Positions 34,995 through 44,282 of a DNA stretch of 44,282 nucleotides are shown piece by piece. Each line of letters opens with the position of its first letter. Within the stretch, counting starts at the first letter, position 1. The stretch spans positions 1 to 44,282 of the forward strand of contig CANKMW010000083.1 of assembly GCA_947483555.1 (NCBI GenBank), given 5' to 3'. This DNA is from Myxococcales bacterium (GTDB lineage: Bacteria; Myxococcota_A; Polyangia; Haliangiales; Haliangiaceae). A program made the translations under genes and the position numbers. The notes under the pieces were generated by a model, which made no database searches, had not been told where the DNA came from, and saw nothing but the letters and a program-made list of their open reading frames with translations.

Positions 34995-36844
34995 TCAGGT
35001 CGGCAGCACGACGGTGAAGGTCGAACCTTCGGTCAGCTGCGAGTGCACCACGATATCCCCGCCGTGGCCGCGCACGACCTTCTGGCAGATCGCCAGGCCG
35101 AGGCCGGTGCCGTCGGGGCGGGTGGTGAAGAACGGCTCGAAGATGCGCGGCAGGTCGTCGGCGGTGATGCCGGAGCCGTGATCGACGACGTCGATCGCGA
35201 CCCGTTCGCCATCGCGACGGGTGCGCAGCGCGATCGTCGCCCCGGCTGGCGACGCCTTGGCGGCGTTTTCGAGCAGGTTCCATAGCACCTGGCGCAGGCG
35301 CTGCGGATCGACGGTGACCGCGGGCAGGTCGAGGCCGTGCTCGCGGGTCAGGGTCTGCCGACGTTCGCCGAGCAGCGGCTCGATCGTCCGCGCCGCGTCA
35401 TCGGCGACGTCCTTGAGCTCGACGGTCTCGCGATGCAGCGCCAGCGGCTTGGCGTAATCGAGCAGCTCCTTGACGTGGCCGTCGAGGCGGCGCAGCTCCT
35501 CGAGCGCGATGTCGAAGTGCTCCATGTCGTCGGGAGGCAGGGTCACCTTGGCGCGCAAGATCTGGACGTTCATCTGCACGCTGGTGAGCGGCGTGCGGAT
35601 GTCGTGGGCGATCGCGGCCGCGAAGGCCCCGAGCGCAGCCAGGCGGCTGGCGGCTTCGAGCTCGCCGGCCAGGCGCCGCAGCTCGCACGCCGACGCCAGT
35701 CGGCCGGCGAGCGCCTCGGCGGCCAACACGGTCTCGCGATCGCGAATGCCGCCCACGATCTCGAGGACACCGTGCAGCGTGCCGCCGGTGCGCACCGAGA
35801 TCTGGAGCAGCGTGCCGTCGCGGCGCATGGCGCCGAGCAACGCGCTGCGATCGGGCGTCGCCAGCGCCGCCACCGGCACGAAGCGGGCGGCGCCGCCATC
35901 GCTGATCGCCGCCAGCGTGCGCTCGGCGAGCGCCGCCAGCCGCGCCGGATCGCTGGTCTCGATCGCGGTGGCCTCGTCGAGCAGCTCGCGGCGGCGCGCC
36001 TTGCGCGGATCGACGCCGGCCTCGAGCCGTGGCCGCAGCCGCTCGGTCACCGCGAACACGGCCAGCGGGATCAGCGCGGCGAGCAGGAGCAGGGCCAGGC
36101 CCAGCACCGGGAAGCGGTCGCGAAGCTCGAGGGCGCCGAGCATGGCGACCGCGGTGAGCCCCAGCCCGGCCAGGAAGAACGCGGCCTCGAGCACCAGCTC
36201 GCCGAGCGCGCTGCGCATCGTGAACATGTTCGAGCGCACGCTGCCGAGGCCGATCAGCACGAACGACAGCAGCACCACCACCGACGACTCGACCCACAGG
36301 ACGTTCGACCACGTCTCGACGCTGACATGGCCGTACATGCTGTACACGGCGTTGGCGGTCAGCCAGCGCAGCATCAGCGCCGCGACCACCAGCTTGGGGC
36401 CGGTGCGATCACCCTCGACGCGGCGCAGGTTGCGCACCTGCCACACGATCATGAGCACGGTCGCCGGGATGAAGAACAGCGCGTTGGCGAGGTTCGAGGT
36501 GTGCGCTGACTTGCCGCCACCGAGCAACCCCACGGTGGCCACCGTCGCCAGCGCGATCGGCACCCGCCACCGCCACGGCAGCGGTCGGTTGAACGGGAAC
36601 GACCACGCGAACTCGAGCGTGGCCCAGGCCAGGAACGGCGCCATCAACGCGCACGGCAGCAGTACCGCGGTCTCGGCGATGTCGGCGCCGTGGATCGTGG
36701 CGGTGCCGCGGAACAGGGCCATGGTGGCGTCGAGCAGCCCGAGCACGGCGAAGGCGCGGTTGTCGTGGCGGTGCGGATCGGCGCGCAGGATCAGCGCCGA
36801 GAACGCGACGCCGAGCGAGCCGATCATGATGAACAAGATCCAGT

Positions 36845-36848
<4 letters not shown>
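34995..36848 (-). CDS. Membrane histidine kinase
   Basis: A 617-residue sensor kinase. Residues 1-270 contain about eight hydrophobic helices (MNWILFIMIGSLGVAFSALI, LLPCALMAPFLAWATLEFAW, ALFFIPATVLMIVWQV) without a large periplasmic loop, so the signal may be sensed in the membrane. A GAF-like linker (residues 290-390) follows. The HisKA H-box is AIAHDIRTPLTSVQMNVQIL. The ATPase has NLLENAAKAS (N box), VDHGSGITADDLP (G1), FEPFFTTRPDGTGLGLAIC (F/G2). It overlaps the regulator's stop by ATGA, so the two are translationally coupled. It should phosphorylate the NtrC-type regulator encoded just upstream. Confidence 0.93.
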
Positions 36849-38269
<1,421 letters not shown>

Positions 38270-38285
38270 GACGCGCCTTGGTACA

Positions 38286-38299
38286 TCAAGCGGCGTGCC
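38286..38299 (-). promoter_or_regulatory. Sigma-54 promoter of regulator-kinase operon
   Basis: Minus strand CGGCACG-CCGC-TTGAT, sharing CGGCACGCCG with the exporter's promoter. GG is present at -24; the -12 GC reads GA, which weakens it. Predicted start 38274, five bases before GTG 38269. Confidence 0.5.
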
Positions 38300-38332
38300 G
38301 AACTCCAAGTCAGCGAGATCGCGTGCAGCACC

Positions 38333-38347
38333 GTAACGAGACGTTAC
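38333..38347. promoter_or_regulatory. Palindromic enhancer site of regulator gene
   Basis: GTAACG-AGA-CGTTAC, a perfect inverted repeat with the same half-sites and 3-bp spacer as at 34911-34927. Centred near -66 of the predicted sigma-54 start. Its last base is also the last base of the stop codon of the convergently ending upstream ATPase gene (same strand, 38347). Confidence 0.75.
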
Positions 38348-39510
38348 TACGGTGGAGGCTCGGTGGGGAACGCGCGTGTGAGCCGCTCGGGCAACTCGGT
38401 GACCAGAACCTCGAACGGAACCACGTCGATCGAACCCTCGGTGAACCGCTTCGTGCCGCCGTAGGCGATCGTCAACGTCGCGGCCGGGTAGTCGTGCGCG
38501 AACGCGCGCAGGCCGTCGTAGTCGCCGCTGCGAAGACGAGCGGCGCGCTTCACCTCGAAGGCGTGCAGACCGCGCTCACCGTAGAGGACGAAATCGACCT
38601 CGAGTCCGAGCTGCGTCCGCCAGTAGTACAGCTGGTAGCCCAGATCGCCGTAGGCGATGTGCGCGCGAAGCTCCTGCATCAGCAACGTCTCGAACGCCGG
38701 TCCGTCGATCTCCTCGGGGGTGTCGAGTGGGCCGCGGGGCCGGATCGCGCGATAGACCCCGACGTCGAAGAAGTAGAACTTGGGATGCGCGGTGATGCGA
38801 CGTTTGGCCCGCCGCTGGAATGGCGGAATCCGCACACCGATCAACAGATCCTCGAGGATCGTGACGTAGTCCTCGACGACCTTGCGCTCGACGTGACAGT
38901 CGCGCGCGACCGCCGCAACGTTCAACAGCTGGCCCTGCGAAAACGAGATGCTCTCGAGAAAGCGGGCGAAGGCCGCCAGGTTGCGAGTCAGGCCCTCCTG
39001 CTGGACCTCCTCACGCAGATAGGTCTGGACGTAGGTGGCGAGGAATGCGCGCGGGTTGGGTTCGACATAGACGCTGGGAAGCTGGCCGAACTGGAGCGAA
39101 TGCTTGAGCTCGAAGGCGTCGCCGAGCTCCGCTCGCGTCAGCGGATGCATCGTCAAGGACAGCGCGCGGCCAGCGAGGAGGTTCACGCCGCGCTGACGCA
39201 GCTTGCGCGCGCTCGAGCCGGTCAGCCCGAACCGAATTTGCCGTCGCTCGATCAGTCGATGCACTTCGTCGAGCAGCGCGGGAACCTTCTGGACCTCGTC
39301 GATCACGACCCAGCCGCGGTGGCGCGCCGGGATCTTGTCTTCCAGCCGACCCGGAGCGGCGAGCAGCTCCGTGTACACCGCGGACTCGAGGAGGTCGATG
39401 TAGATCGCCTCCGGGAACTGCGATCGGATCCACATCGACTTGCCGGTCCCACGCGGGCCGAGAAGCAGGAAGCTCTTGTCGCCGGGGGCCTGGATCGATC
39501 TGGCATACAC
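38347..39510 (-). CDS. AAA ATPase with DUF4143 C-terminal domain
   Basis: A 387-residue protein. Walker A LLLGPRGTGKSMWIRSQFP is near residue 20, Walker B GWVVIDEVQKVPALLDEV near 75, and sensor region RFGLTGSSARKLRQRGVNLL near 100. The DUF4143 part (residues 200-370) has the nuclease-like end YYWRTQLGLEVDFVLYGERG and HAFEVKRAARLRSGD. This family is spread widely by transfer and its role is unclear (often near defence or addiction genes). The start is GTG 39510, with TATTTT seven bases before it. The A/T-rich upstream region is unlike its surroundings and suggests horizontal acquisition. Confidence 0.9.
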   Translation of the reverse strand: MYARSIQAPGDKSFLLLGPRGTGKSMWIRSQFPEAIYIDLLESAVYTELLAAPGRLEDKIPARHRGWVVIDEVQKVPALLDEVHRLIERRQIRFGLTGSSARKLRQRGVNLLAGRALSLTMHPLTRAELGDAFELKHSLQFGQLPSVYVEPNPRAFLATYVQTYLREEVQQEGLTRNLAAFARFLESISFSQGQLLNVAAVARDCHVERKVVEDYVTILEDLLIGVRIPPFQRRAKRRITAHPKFYFFDVGVYRAIRPRGPLDTPEEIDGPAFETLLMQELRAHIAYGDLGYQLYYWRTQLGLEVDFVLYGERGLHAFEVKRAARLRSGDYDGLRAFAHDYPAATLTIAYGGTKRFTEGSIDVVPFEVLVTELPERLTRAFPTEPPP

Positions 39511-39565
39511 GAGTCCTAAAATACACGATAAAAGGAACTTTCGAGTCCATTATATAAGGCAGCTG
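39511..39565 (-). promoter_or_regulatory. A/T-rich promoter region of DUF4143 ATPase
   Basis: Contains TATTTT (39518-39523) seven bases from the GTG and an upstream perfect TATAAT (39549-39554) inside TTATATAA. CGAGTCC occurs as a direct repeat at 39510-39516 and 39542-39548. Strongly A/T-rich for this window. Confidence 0.5.
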
Positions 39566-39615
39566 AGATGGCGCCAGATCCAGGTCGGGAGCCACCTTCC
39601 GGGATGGTCTCGAGG

Positions 39616-40686
<1,071 letters not shown>

Positions 40687-40714
40687 GGCTGGGTTGTACA
40701 CCGTGGCCGCGCGG

Positions 40715-41257
40715 TCACGCCGGTTCCAGGTAGGCCGTGTAGCGCTCGATCATCTCGGCCAGCCGCTCGCCGAGCGCGGCGTGTCCGCCGGCCAGCGCGG
40801 CGTGGATGCGCCTCGCCTCGGCCTGGTAGCGCCGCCGCTTGTCGGCGGTCCACCGGATCGGTGGCGGCTGCAGGTTCGTGATGCGGTCGGCGAGCTTCAC
40901 GGCCCACACCTCGCGCGGGCAGTCGCGGATCCGCCGCAGGCTGTCGTCGAGCTGCTCGTCCTTGGCGAGCCGCGCGTCCTTGCTCAACGCGGCCACGCCG
41001 CGCGCCACCGGGTCGCCGAACCCGGCCGCGACCTCGGCGAGCTCGGTCGCGGTGTCCTCGACGACGTCGTGCAAGAGCGCGCAGGTCACCGCCAGATCGG
41101 GCGCCGCCATCGGTTCGAGCGCGAGGCCGCGCATGACCTCGGCGGCCACCGACGTCACGTGCACGAGGTAGGGCAGCTCGGTGCCGGGCACGGTCTGCCC
41201 GGCGTGGCGCTCGGCGGCGAAGCGCAGGGCGGTCAGGTAGCTCTCGGGTGACCACAT
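40715..41257 (-). CDS. Small HD-domain ppGpp hydrolase-like protein
   Basis: A 180-residue single-domain protein resembling the hydrolase half of RelA/SpoT and the free-standing MESH1 enzymes. PYLVHVTSVAAEVM gives the first His, ALLHDVVEDTATELAE the HD pair and following ED, and VKLADRITNLQPPP the final Asp and Asn. It lacks synthetase, TGS and ACT domains. It probably hydrolyses (p)ppGpp or a related nucleotide using Mn. It is divergent from the EEP gene, and its stop is 28 bp before the PanE-like start on the same strand. Confidence 0.85.
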   Translation of the reverse strand: MWSPESYLTALRFAAERHAGQTVPGTELPYLVHVTSVAAEVMRGLALEPMAAPDLAVTCALLHDVVEDTATELAEVAAGFGDPVARGVAALSKDARLAKDEQLDDSLRRIRDCPREVWAVKLADRITNLQPPPIRWTADKRRRYQAEARRIHAALAGGHAALGERLAEMIERYTAYLEPA

Positions 41258-41293
41258 GGCGCCATGGTTGCACGAGCGCGACCGATTCGTTGC

Positions 41294-41331
<38 letters not shown>

Positions 41332-41340
41332 CGGCTAGGG

Positions 41341-41346
41341 CATACT
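41341..41346 (+). promoter_or_regulatory. -10-like CATACT before EEP gene
   Basis: CATACT, nine nucleotides, then ATG 41356; no ribosome site is visible. Confidence 0.35.
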
Positions 41347-41355
41347 CGCCCGCCC

Positions 41356-42195
41356 ATGCGCTCCGACATCCTGCGCGTCGTCACCCTCAACATCTGGAAC
41401 CGGCAAGGGCCATGGCAGCATCGCCTGCGCCTGATCCGCGACGGCCTCGAGGCCCTCGACGCCGATGTGGTCGGGCTGCAAGAGGTGCTCGCCTTTCCGG
41501 GCCAGCCCAGCCAGGCCGACGAGATCGCGGTCGGGACCGGCTGGCACGTCCACCATGTCCCGGCGTGGCACGTCGGCGGCGGCCTCACGTTCGGCAACGC
41601 CATCCTGAGTCGCCATGCGCTCCTCGATGGCGACAGCCTGGCGCTGCCGTCGCCGCCCGGTCACGACACCCGCACCGTCGCCTTCGCCCGCGTCGACGCG
41701 CCGCACGGGCCGTTCCCGGTCTTCGTCACCCACCTCACGTACCAGCACCACCTCGGCAGCGCGCGCTGCGCGCAGGTGCGCGCCCTCGCCGATCACGTCA
41801 AGCGCCTGGCCCCACTCGACGGCTCGCCGCCGATCTTGATGGGCGACTTCAACGCCGACCCCGACTCCGACGAGATGCGCTTCCTGCGCGGCCTGACCAC
41901 GCTCGGCGGCGAGTCGGTGTATTTCGCCGATGCCTGGCTGGCGACCACCGGCCAGGAGGCCGGCGCCGGCCCGGGGTGGACCTACGATCGCCGCAACCCG
42001 TACGCGTTGCGCTCGCGCGAGCCGTCGCGGCGCATCGACTACGTCCTGGCCCGAGGCCCCGATCGCCACCTGCGCGGGGAGCCGCTGGCGGCGCGGATCG
42101 CCCTCGATCAGCCCACCGATGGCGTCTGGCCGTCGGATCACTTCGCTCTGGTGGCCGAGATCCAGGCCGCCAACCGCCCCCATGACCCTTATTGA
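41356..42195 (+). CDS. Endonuclease/exonuclease/phosphatase (EEP) family protein
   Basis: A 279-residue enzyme of the DNase I/sphingomyelinase/inositol-phosphatase fold. RVVTLNIWNRQGPW is the first strand with the metal-linked Asn, DVVGLQEVLAF carries the catalytic Glu, PILMGDFNADPDSDEM the Asp-x-Asn, RRIDYVLARG the C-terminal Asp region, and WPSDHFALVAEIQ the final Asp-His. No signal peptide is seen. The substrate (DNA, phosphoester lipid or sugar phosphate) cannot be chosen. The start at ATG 41356 avoids the hexamer array upstream, which an earlier in-frame start would translate. Confidence 0.92.
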   Translation: MRSDILRVVTLNIWNRQGPWQHRLRLIRDGLEALDADVVGLQEVLAFPGQPSQADEIAVGTGWHVHHVPAWHVGGGLTFGNAILSRHALLDGDSLALPSPPGHDTRTVAFARVDAPHGPFPVFVTHLTYQHHLGSARCAQVRALADHVKRLAPLDGSPPILMGDFNADPDSDEMRFLRGLTTLGGESVYFADAWLATTGQEAGAGPGWTYDRRNPYALRSREPSRRIDYVLARGPDRHLRGEPLAARIALDQPTDGVWPSDHFALVAEIQAANRPHDPY

Positions 42196-42232
42196 AGTGC
42201 GCGTTCTGTTTCGGTTCCGGCCCAGGACGGGC

Positions 42233-42238
42233 TAGAAT
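42233..42238 (+). promoter_or_regulatory. -10 box TAGAAT
   Basis: TAGAAT, ten nucleotides, then ATG 42249. Near-leaderless start for the metallo-hydrolase pair. Confidence 0.45.
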
Positions 42239-42248
42239 TTTCCGGCGT

Positions 42249-43169
42249 ATGGACATCACCTTCTGGGGCGTCCGGGGAAGCTACCCGGTGCCCGGGCGCG
42301 GGACGGTTCGCTACGGCGGGCAGACGTCGTGCGTCGAGGTGCGAACCGCGTCGGGTGCGTCGGTGATCCTCGACGCTGGCACCGGGCTGCGCGCGCTGGG
42401 TCAGAAGCTGGCCCGGGACTCGGGCGCCACGCTGGGCCGCCACCACATCCTGCTGTCGCACGTGCACTGGGATCACATCCAGGGCTTGCCGTTCTTCGAG
42501 CCGATGTACATCACCGGCAACACCGTCGAGGTCTACGCGTTGCTGACCGCGGCCGACGAGTTGCAGCAGGTGATCGGCGGCATCACGCGGCACGAGTTCT
42601 TCCCGGTGCCCCTCGAGGCGGTGCCGGCCGAGATCAACTTCCACGAGGTCGATCCCGGCCTGCCGATGACGATCGAGGACGCGCAGATCTTGCCGTTCGC
42701 GCTCAACCATCCCTTCGGCTCGGTCGGCTACCGCATCGACGCCGACGGCACCAGCGTGGCCTACGTGAGCGACACCGCGCCGTTCAACCAGGTGTTGCAC
42801 AAGCAGCACTTCCTGCCCGGGCTCGAGACCCTCACCGACGAGGATCGCCGCGTGCTCGGCGACATGCGGGCGGCGCTGGTCAAGTCGCTGCACGGCTGCG
42901 ACACGGTCATCTACGACACCCACTTCCTGCCCGAGGAGTACGCGCGCTTCCCGCACTACGGTCACTCGACGCCCGATCAGGCCCTCGACATCGTGGCCGG
43001 CAACGACGTCCGCCGCCTCATCCTCTACCACCACGCGCCGTCACACACCGACGACCAGATGGACGAGATCGCGGCCCGCTACAAGGAGCAGGGCGCCGCG
43101 GTCGGCGTCGACGTGATCACTGCCTGCGAGGGCATGGTGCTGTCGGTCGGGCCGCGGGGGACGTCATGA
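42249..43169 (+). CDS. MBL-fold metallo-hydrolase 1 of tandem pair
   Basis: A 306-residue metallo-beta-lactamase-fold enzyme. MDITFWGVRGSYPVPGRGTV and RYGGQTSCVEVRT open the family of RNase Z / PDE-II-like hydrolases. LLSHVHWDHIQGLPFF is the HxHxDH zinc site; VAYVSDTAP supplies the bridging Asp; YDTHFLPEEYARFPHYGHST and ILYHHAPSHTDDQ give later His residues. It likely cleaves a phosphodiester such as a cyclic nucleotide, but the substrate is unknown. It overlaps the next gene by ATGA. Confidence 0.92.
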   Translation: MDITFWGVRGSYPVPGRGTVRYGGQTSCVEVRTASGASVILDAGTGLRALGQKLARDSGATLGRHHILLSHVHWDHIQGLPFFEPMYITGNTVEVYALLTAADELQQVIGGITRHEFFPVPLEAVPAEINFHEVDPGLPMTIEDAQILPFALNHPFGSVGYRIDADGTSVAYVSDTAPFNQVLHKQHFLPGLETLTDEDRRVLGDMRAALVKSLHGCDTVIYDTHFLPEEYARFPHYGHSTPDQALDIVAGNDVRRLILYHHAPSHTDDQMDEIAARYKEQGAAVGVDVITACEGMVLSVGPRGTS

Positions 43170-44002
43170 AGGTTCGCTTCTGGGGTGTGCGCGGTTCGTT
43201 CGCGATGTGTGGCAAGGAGTTCCTGCGCTACGGCGGCAACACCTCGTCGGTCGAGCTGGTCACCGAAGGCGGCAGCCGCTTGCTGATCGATCTCGGCACC
43301 GGCGCCACCGAGTACGCCAAGTCGCTGATGAGCAGCGAGTTCGGTCAGGGATTGGGCCGGCTGCCGGTGCTGCTCACCCACACGCACCTCGATCACATCC
43401 AGGGGCTGCCGTTCTTCACGCCGTTCTTCATCAAGGGCAACCAGTTCCGCATCCTCGGCGCCGACCCGGCCGGCAGCTCGCTCAAGGGCACGCTGCAGAA
43501 CCAGCTGGCGCCCCACTACAGCCCGCTCAACGGCCTCGAGAACCTGGCCGCCGGCGTGAGCATCGAGACCTTCTTGCCCGGCAGCGAGCTGGCGATCGAC
43601 GAGTTCGAGATCACGACCGCCGCGGTGCCCCACGGCACGATGTGGACCACCGGCTTCCGCATCAAGGCCGACGACAAGGTCGTGACCGTGCTGACCGACG
43701 TCGAGTACCCGGCGCCCCACCGCCCGACCCGCGAGGCGTTCGCGCTCGCCGCCGGCGCCGACATGTTGATTCACGACGCCATGCACGACGACGCCGCCTA
43801 CGCCATGGCACGCGGCTGGGGGCACTCGCCGGTGTCGGCCGGGGTTCACCTCGCCGGCGCCGCCGGCGTCGGCAAGCTGGCGCTGTTCCACCACAGCCCA
43901 GATGCCACCGATGCCGCCATCGACCGGCTCGTCGAAGCCGCCCAGAGCCGCACCGCGATCCCGGTGATGGGTGCGGCCGAAGGCGCCTACCACGAGGTGT
44001 GA
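43166..44002 (+). CDS. MBL-fold metallo-hydrolase 2 of tandem pair
   Basis: A 278-residue paralog of the gene before it. MKVRFWGVRGSFAMCGKEFL and RYGGNTSSVELVT match the other's start; the zinc site is LLTHTHLDHIQGLPFFTPFF, the bridging Asp is in VVTVLTDVEYP, and ARGWGHSPVSAGVHLAG has the last His. The overall similarity is moderate, so this is an old duplication. A GGGGGAC ribosome site lies before ATG 43166, inside the previous gene's end. The pair may form a heteromer or act on related substrates. Confidence 0.92.
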   Translation: MKVRFWGVRGSFAMCGKEFLRYGGNTSSVELVTEGGSRLLIDLGTGATEYAKSLMSSEFGQGLGRLPVLLTHTHLDHIQGLPFFTPFFIKGNQFRILGADPAGSSLKGTLQNQLAPHYSPLNGLENLAAGVSIETFLPGSELAIDEFEITTAAVPHGTMWTTGFRIKADDKVVTVLTDVEYPAPHRPTREAFALAAGADMLIHDAMHDDAAYAMARGWGHSPVSAGVHLAGAAGVGKLALFHHSPDATDAAIDRLVEAAQSRTAIPVMGAAEGAYHEV

Positions 44003-44024
44003 GCGTCGGGTGTGAGCGACGGCA

Positions 44025-44282
44025 TCAACGATCGAGCGCGACGTAGACCGGCGGCGTCAGGCGGGCGAGGCGCGAGACGGCGTCGTCGCCGAGACCGAAC
44101 ACGACGAGGGGGGCAGTCGCCGGCCAGCTCGCGAACGCGTCGGGCGGCAGCGCGGCGGCGAGCTCCAGGCCAAGCGCAGGCGTGGTGAGTTGACCGGTGT
44201 GCGGCGCGTAGAGTTGCACGACGTAGGCCGACCTGACCATCGGCAGCGTACGGCACAGCTCGATCACGCGGGCGACGATCGC
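44025..44282 (-). CDS. Partial hypothetical protein (5' end beyond window)
   Basis: The last 85 codons of a gene whose start lies past the right edge: AIVARVIELCRTLPMVRSAY, VVQLYAPHTGQLTTPALGLE, PLVVFGLGDDAVSRLARLTP, ending VYVALDR. An in-frame ATG at 44267 exists, but the frame continues open to the edge. The pattern of short strands and helices gives no firm family. It is convergent with the second MBL gene. Confidence 0.55.
   Translation of the reverse strand, partial: AIVARVIELCRTLPMVRSAYVVQLYAPHTGQLTTPALGLELAAALPPDAFASWPATAPLVVFGLGDDAVSRLARLTPPVYVALDR

Overview
The window (about 70% G+C, few A/T-ending codons) reads like a chromosome segment of a predatory or soil deltaproteobacterium-type organism in the Myxococcota, probably of the Haliangium/Kofleria side. 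Supporting signs are the many short-signal lipoproteins, the myxococcal cysteine-rich repeat protein, Hanks-type Ser/Thr kinases, an FHA/sigma-54 activator and a large amount of sigma-54 regulation. No rRNA, tRNA, CRISPR array, integrase or complete insertion sequence was seen, so the placement is inference from gene content.

Left part (1-8.6 kb): a stand-alone LigD-type 3'-phosphoesterase; four secreted lipoproteins (a cysteine-rich repeat protein, a putative propeller, an unknown, a seven-repeat YWT propeller) and a small cysteine-rich lipoprotein; then a degenerate receiver protein divergent from an FHA-sigma-54 activator. Copies of a 17-bp palindrome GTAGC-N7-GCTAC lie in these intergenic gaps.

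Middle (8.6-24.6 kb): an orphan decaheme OmcA/MtrC-like outer-surface cytochrome; an exopolysaccharide/O-antigen type block (methyltransferase, polysaccharide deacetylase, GT2, second deacetylase, Wzy-like ligase/polymerase); an M50 site-2 protease followed by a soluble kinase, facing a membrane kinase; small membrane proteins; an isocitrate/isopropylmalate-type dehydrogenase; and an outer-membrane-like gene that appears broken by frameshifts.

Right part (24.6-44.3 kb): an Xre/nucleotidyltransferase (AbiEii-like) toxin-antitoxin pair with an A/T-rich promoter and inverted repeats; two lipoproteins (one with an ARPP-1/DUF6569 domain); two decayed gene remnants; and a complete tripartite exporter (DevC-like permease, ATPase, membrane-fusion protein, TolC-like channel) preceded by a histidine kinase and an NtrC-type regulator. 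The regulator gene and the exporter operon each carry a GTAACG-N3-CGTTAC palindrome upstream of a -24/-12 element, which suggests one autoregulated sigma-54 regulon. After that come a DUF4143 ATPase, a PanE-like reductase, a small ppGpp-hydrolase-like HD protein, an endonuclease/exonuclease/phosphatase protein, two overlapping metallo-beta-lactamase paralogs, and a gene cut by the window edge.

A window-wide regularity is that many first genes of transcription units have no ribosome binding site but have a -10-like TANNNT hexamer exactly 6 nt before the start codon, implying leaderless mRNAs. Genes inside operons have Shine-Dalgarno sequences instead.
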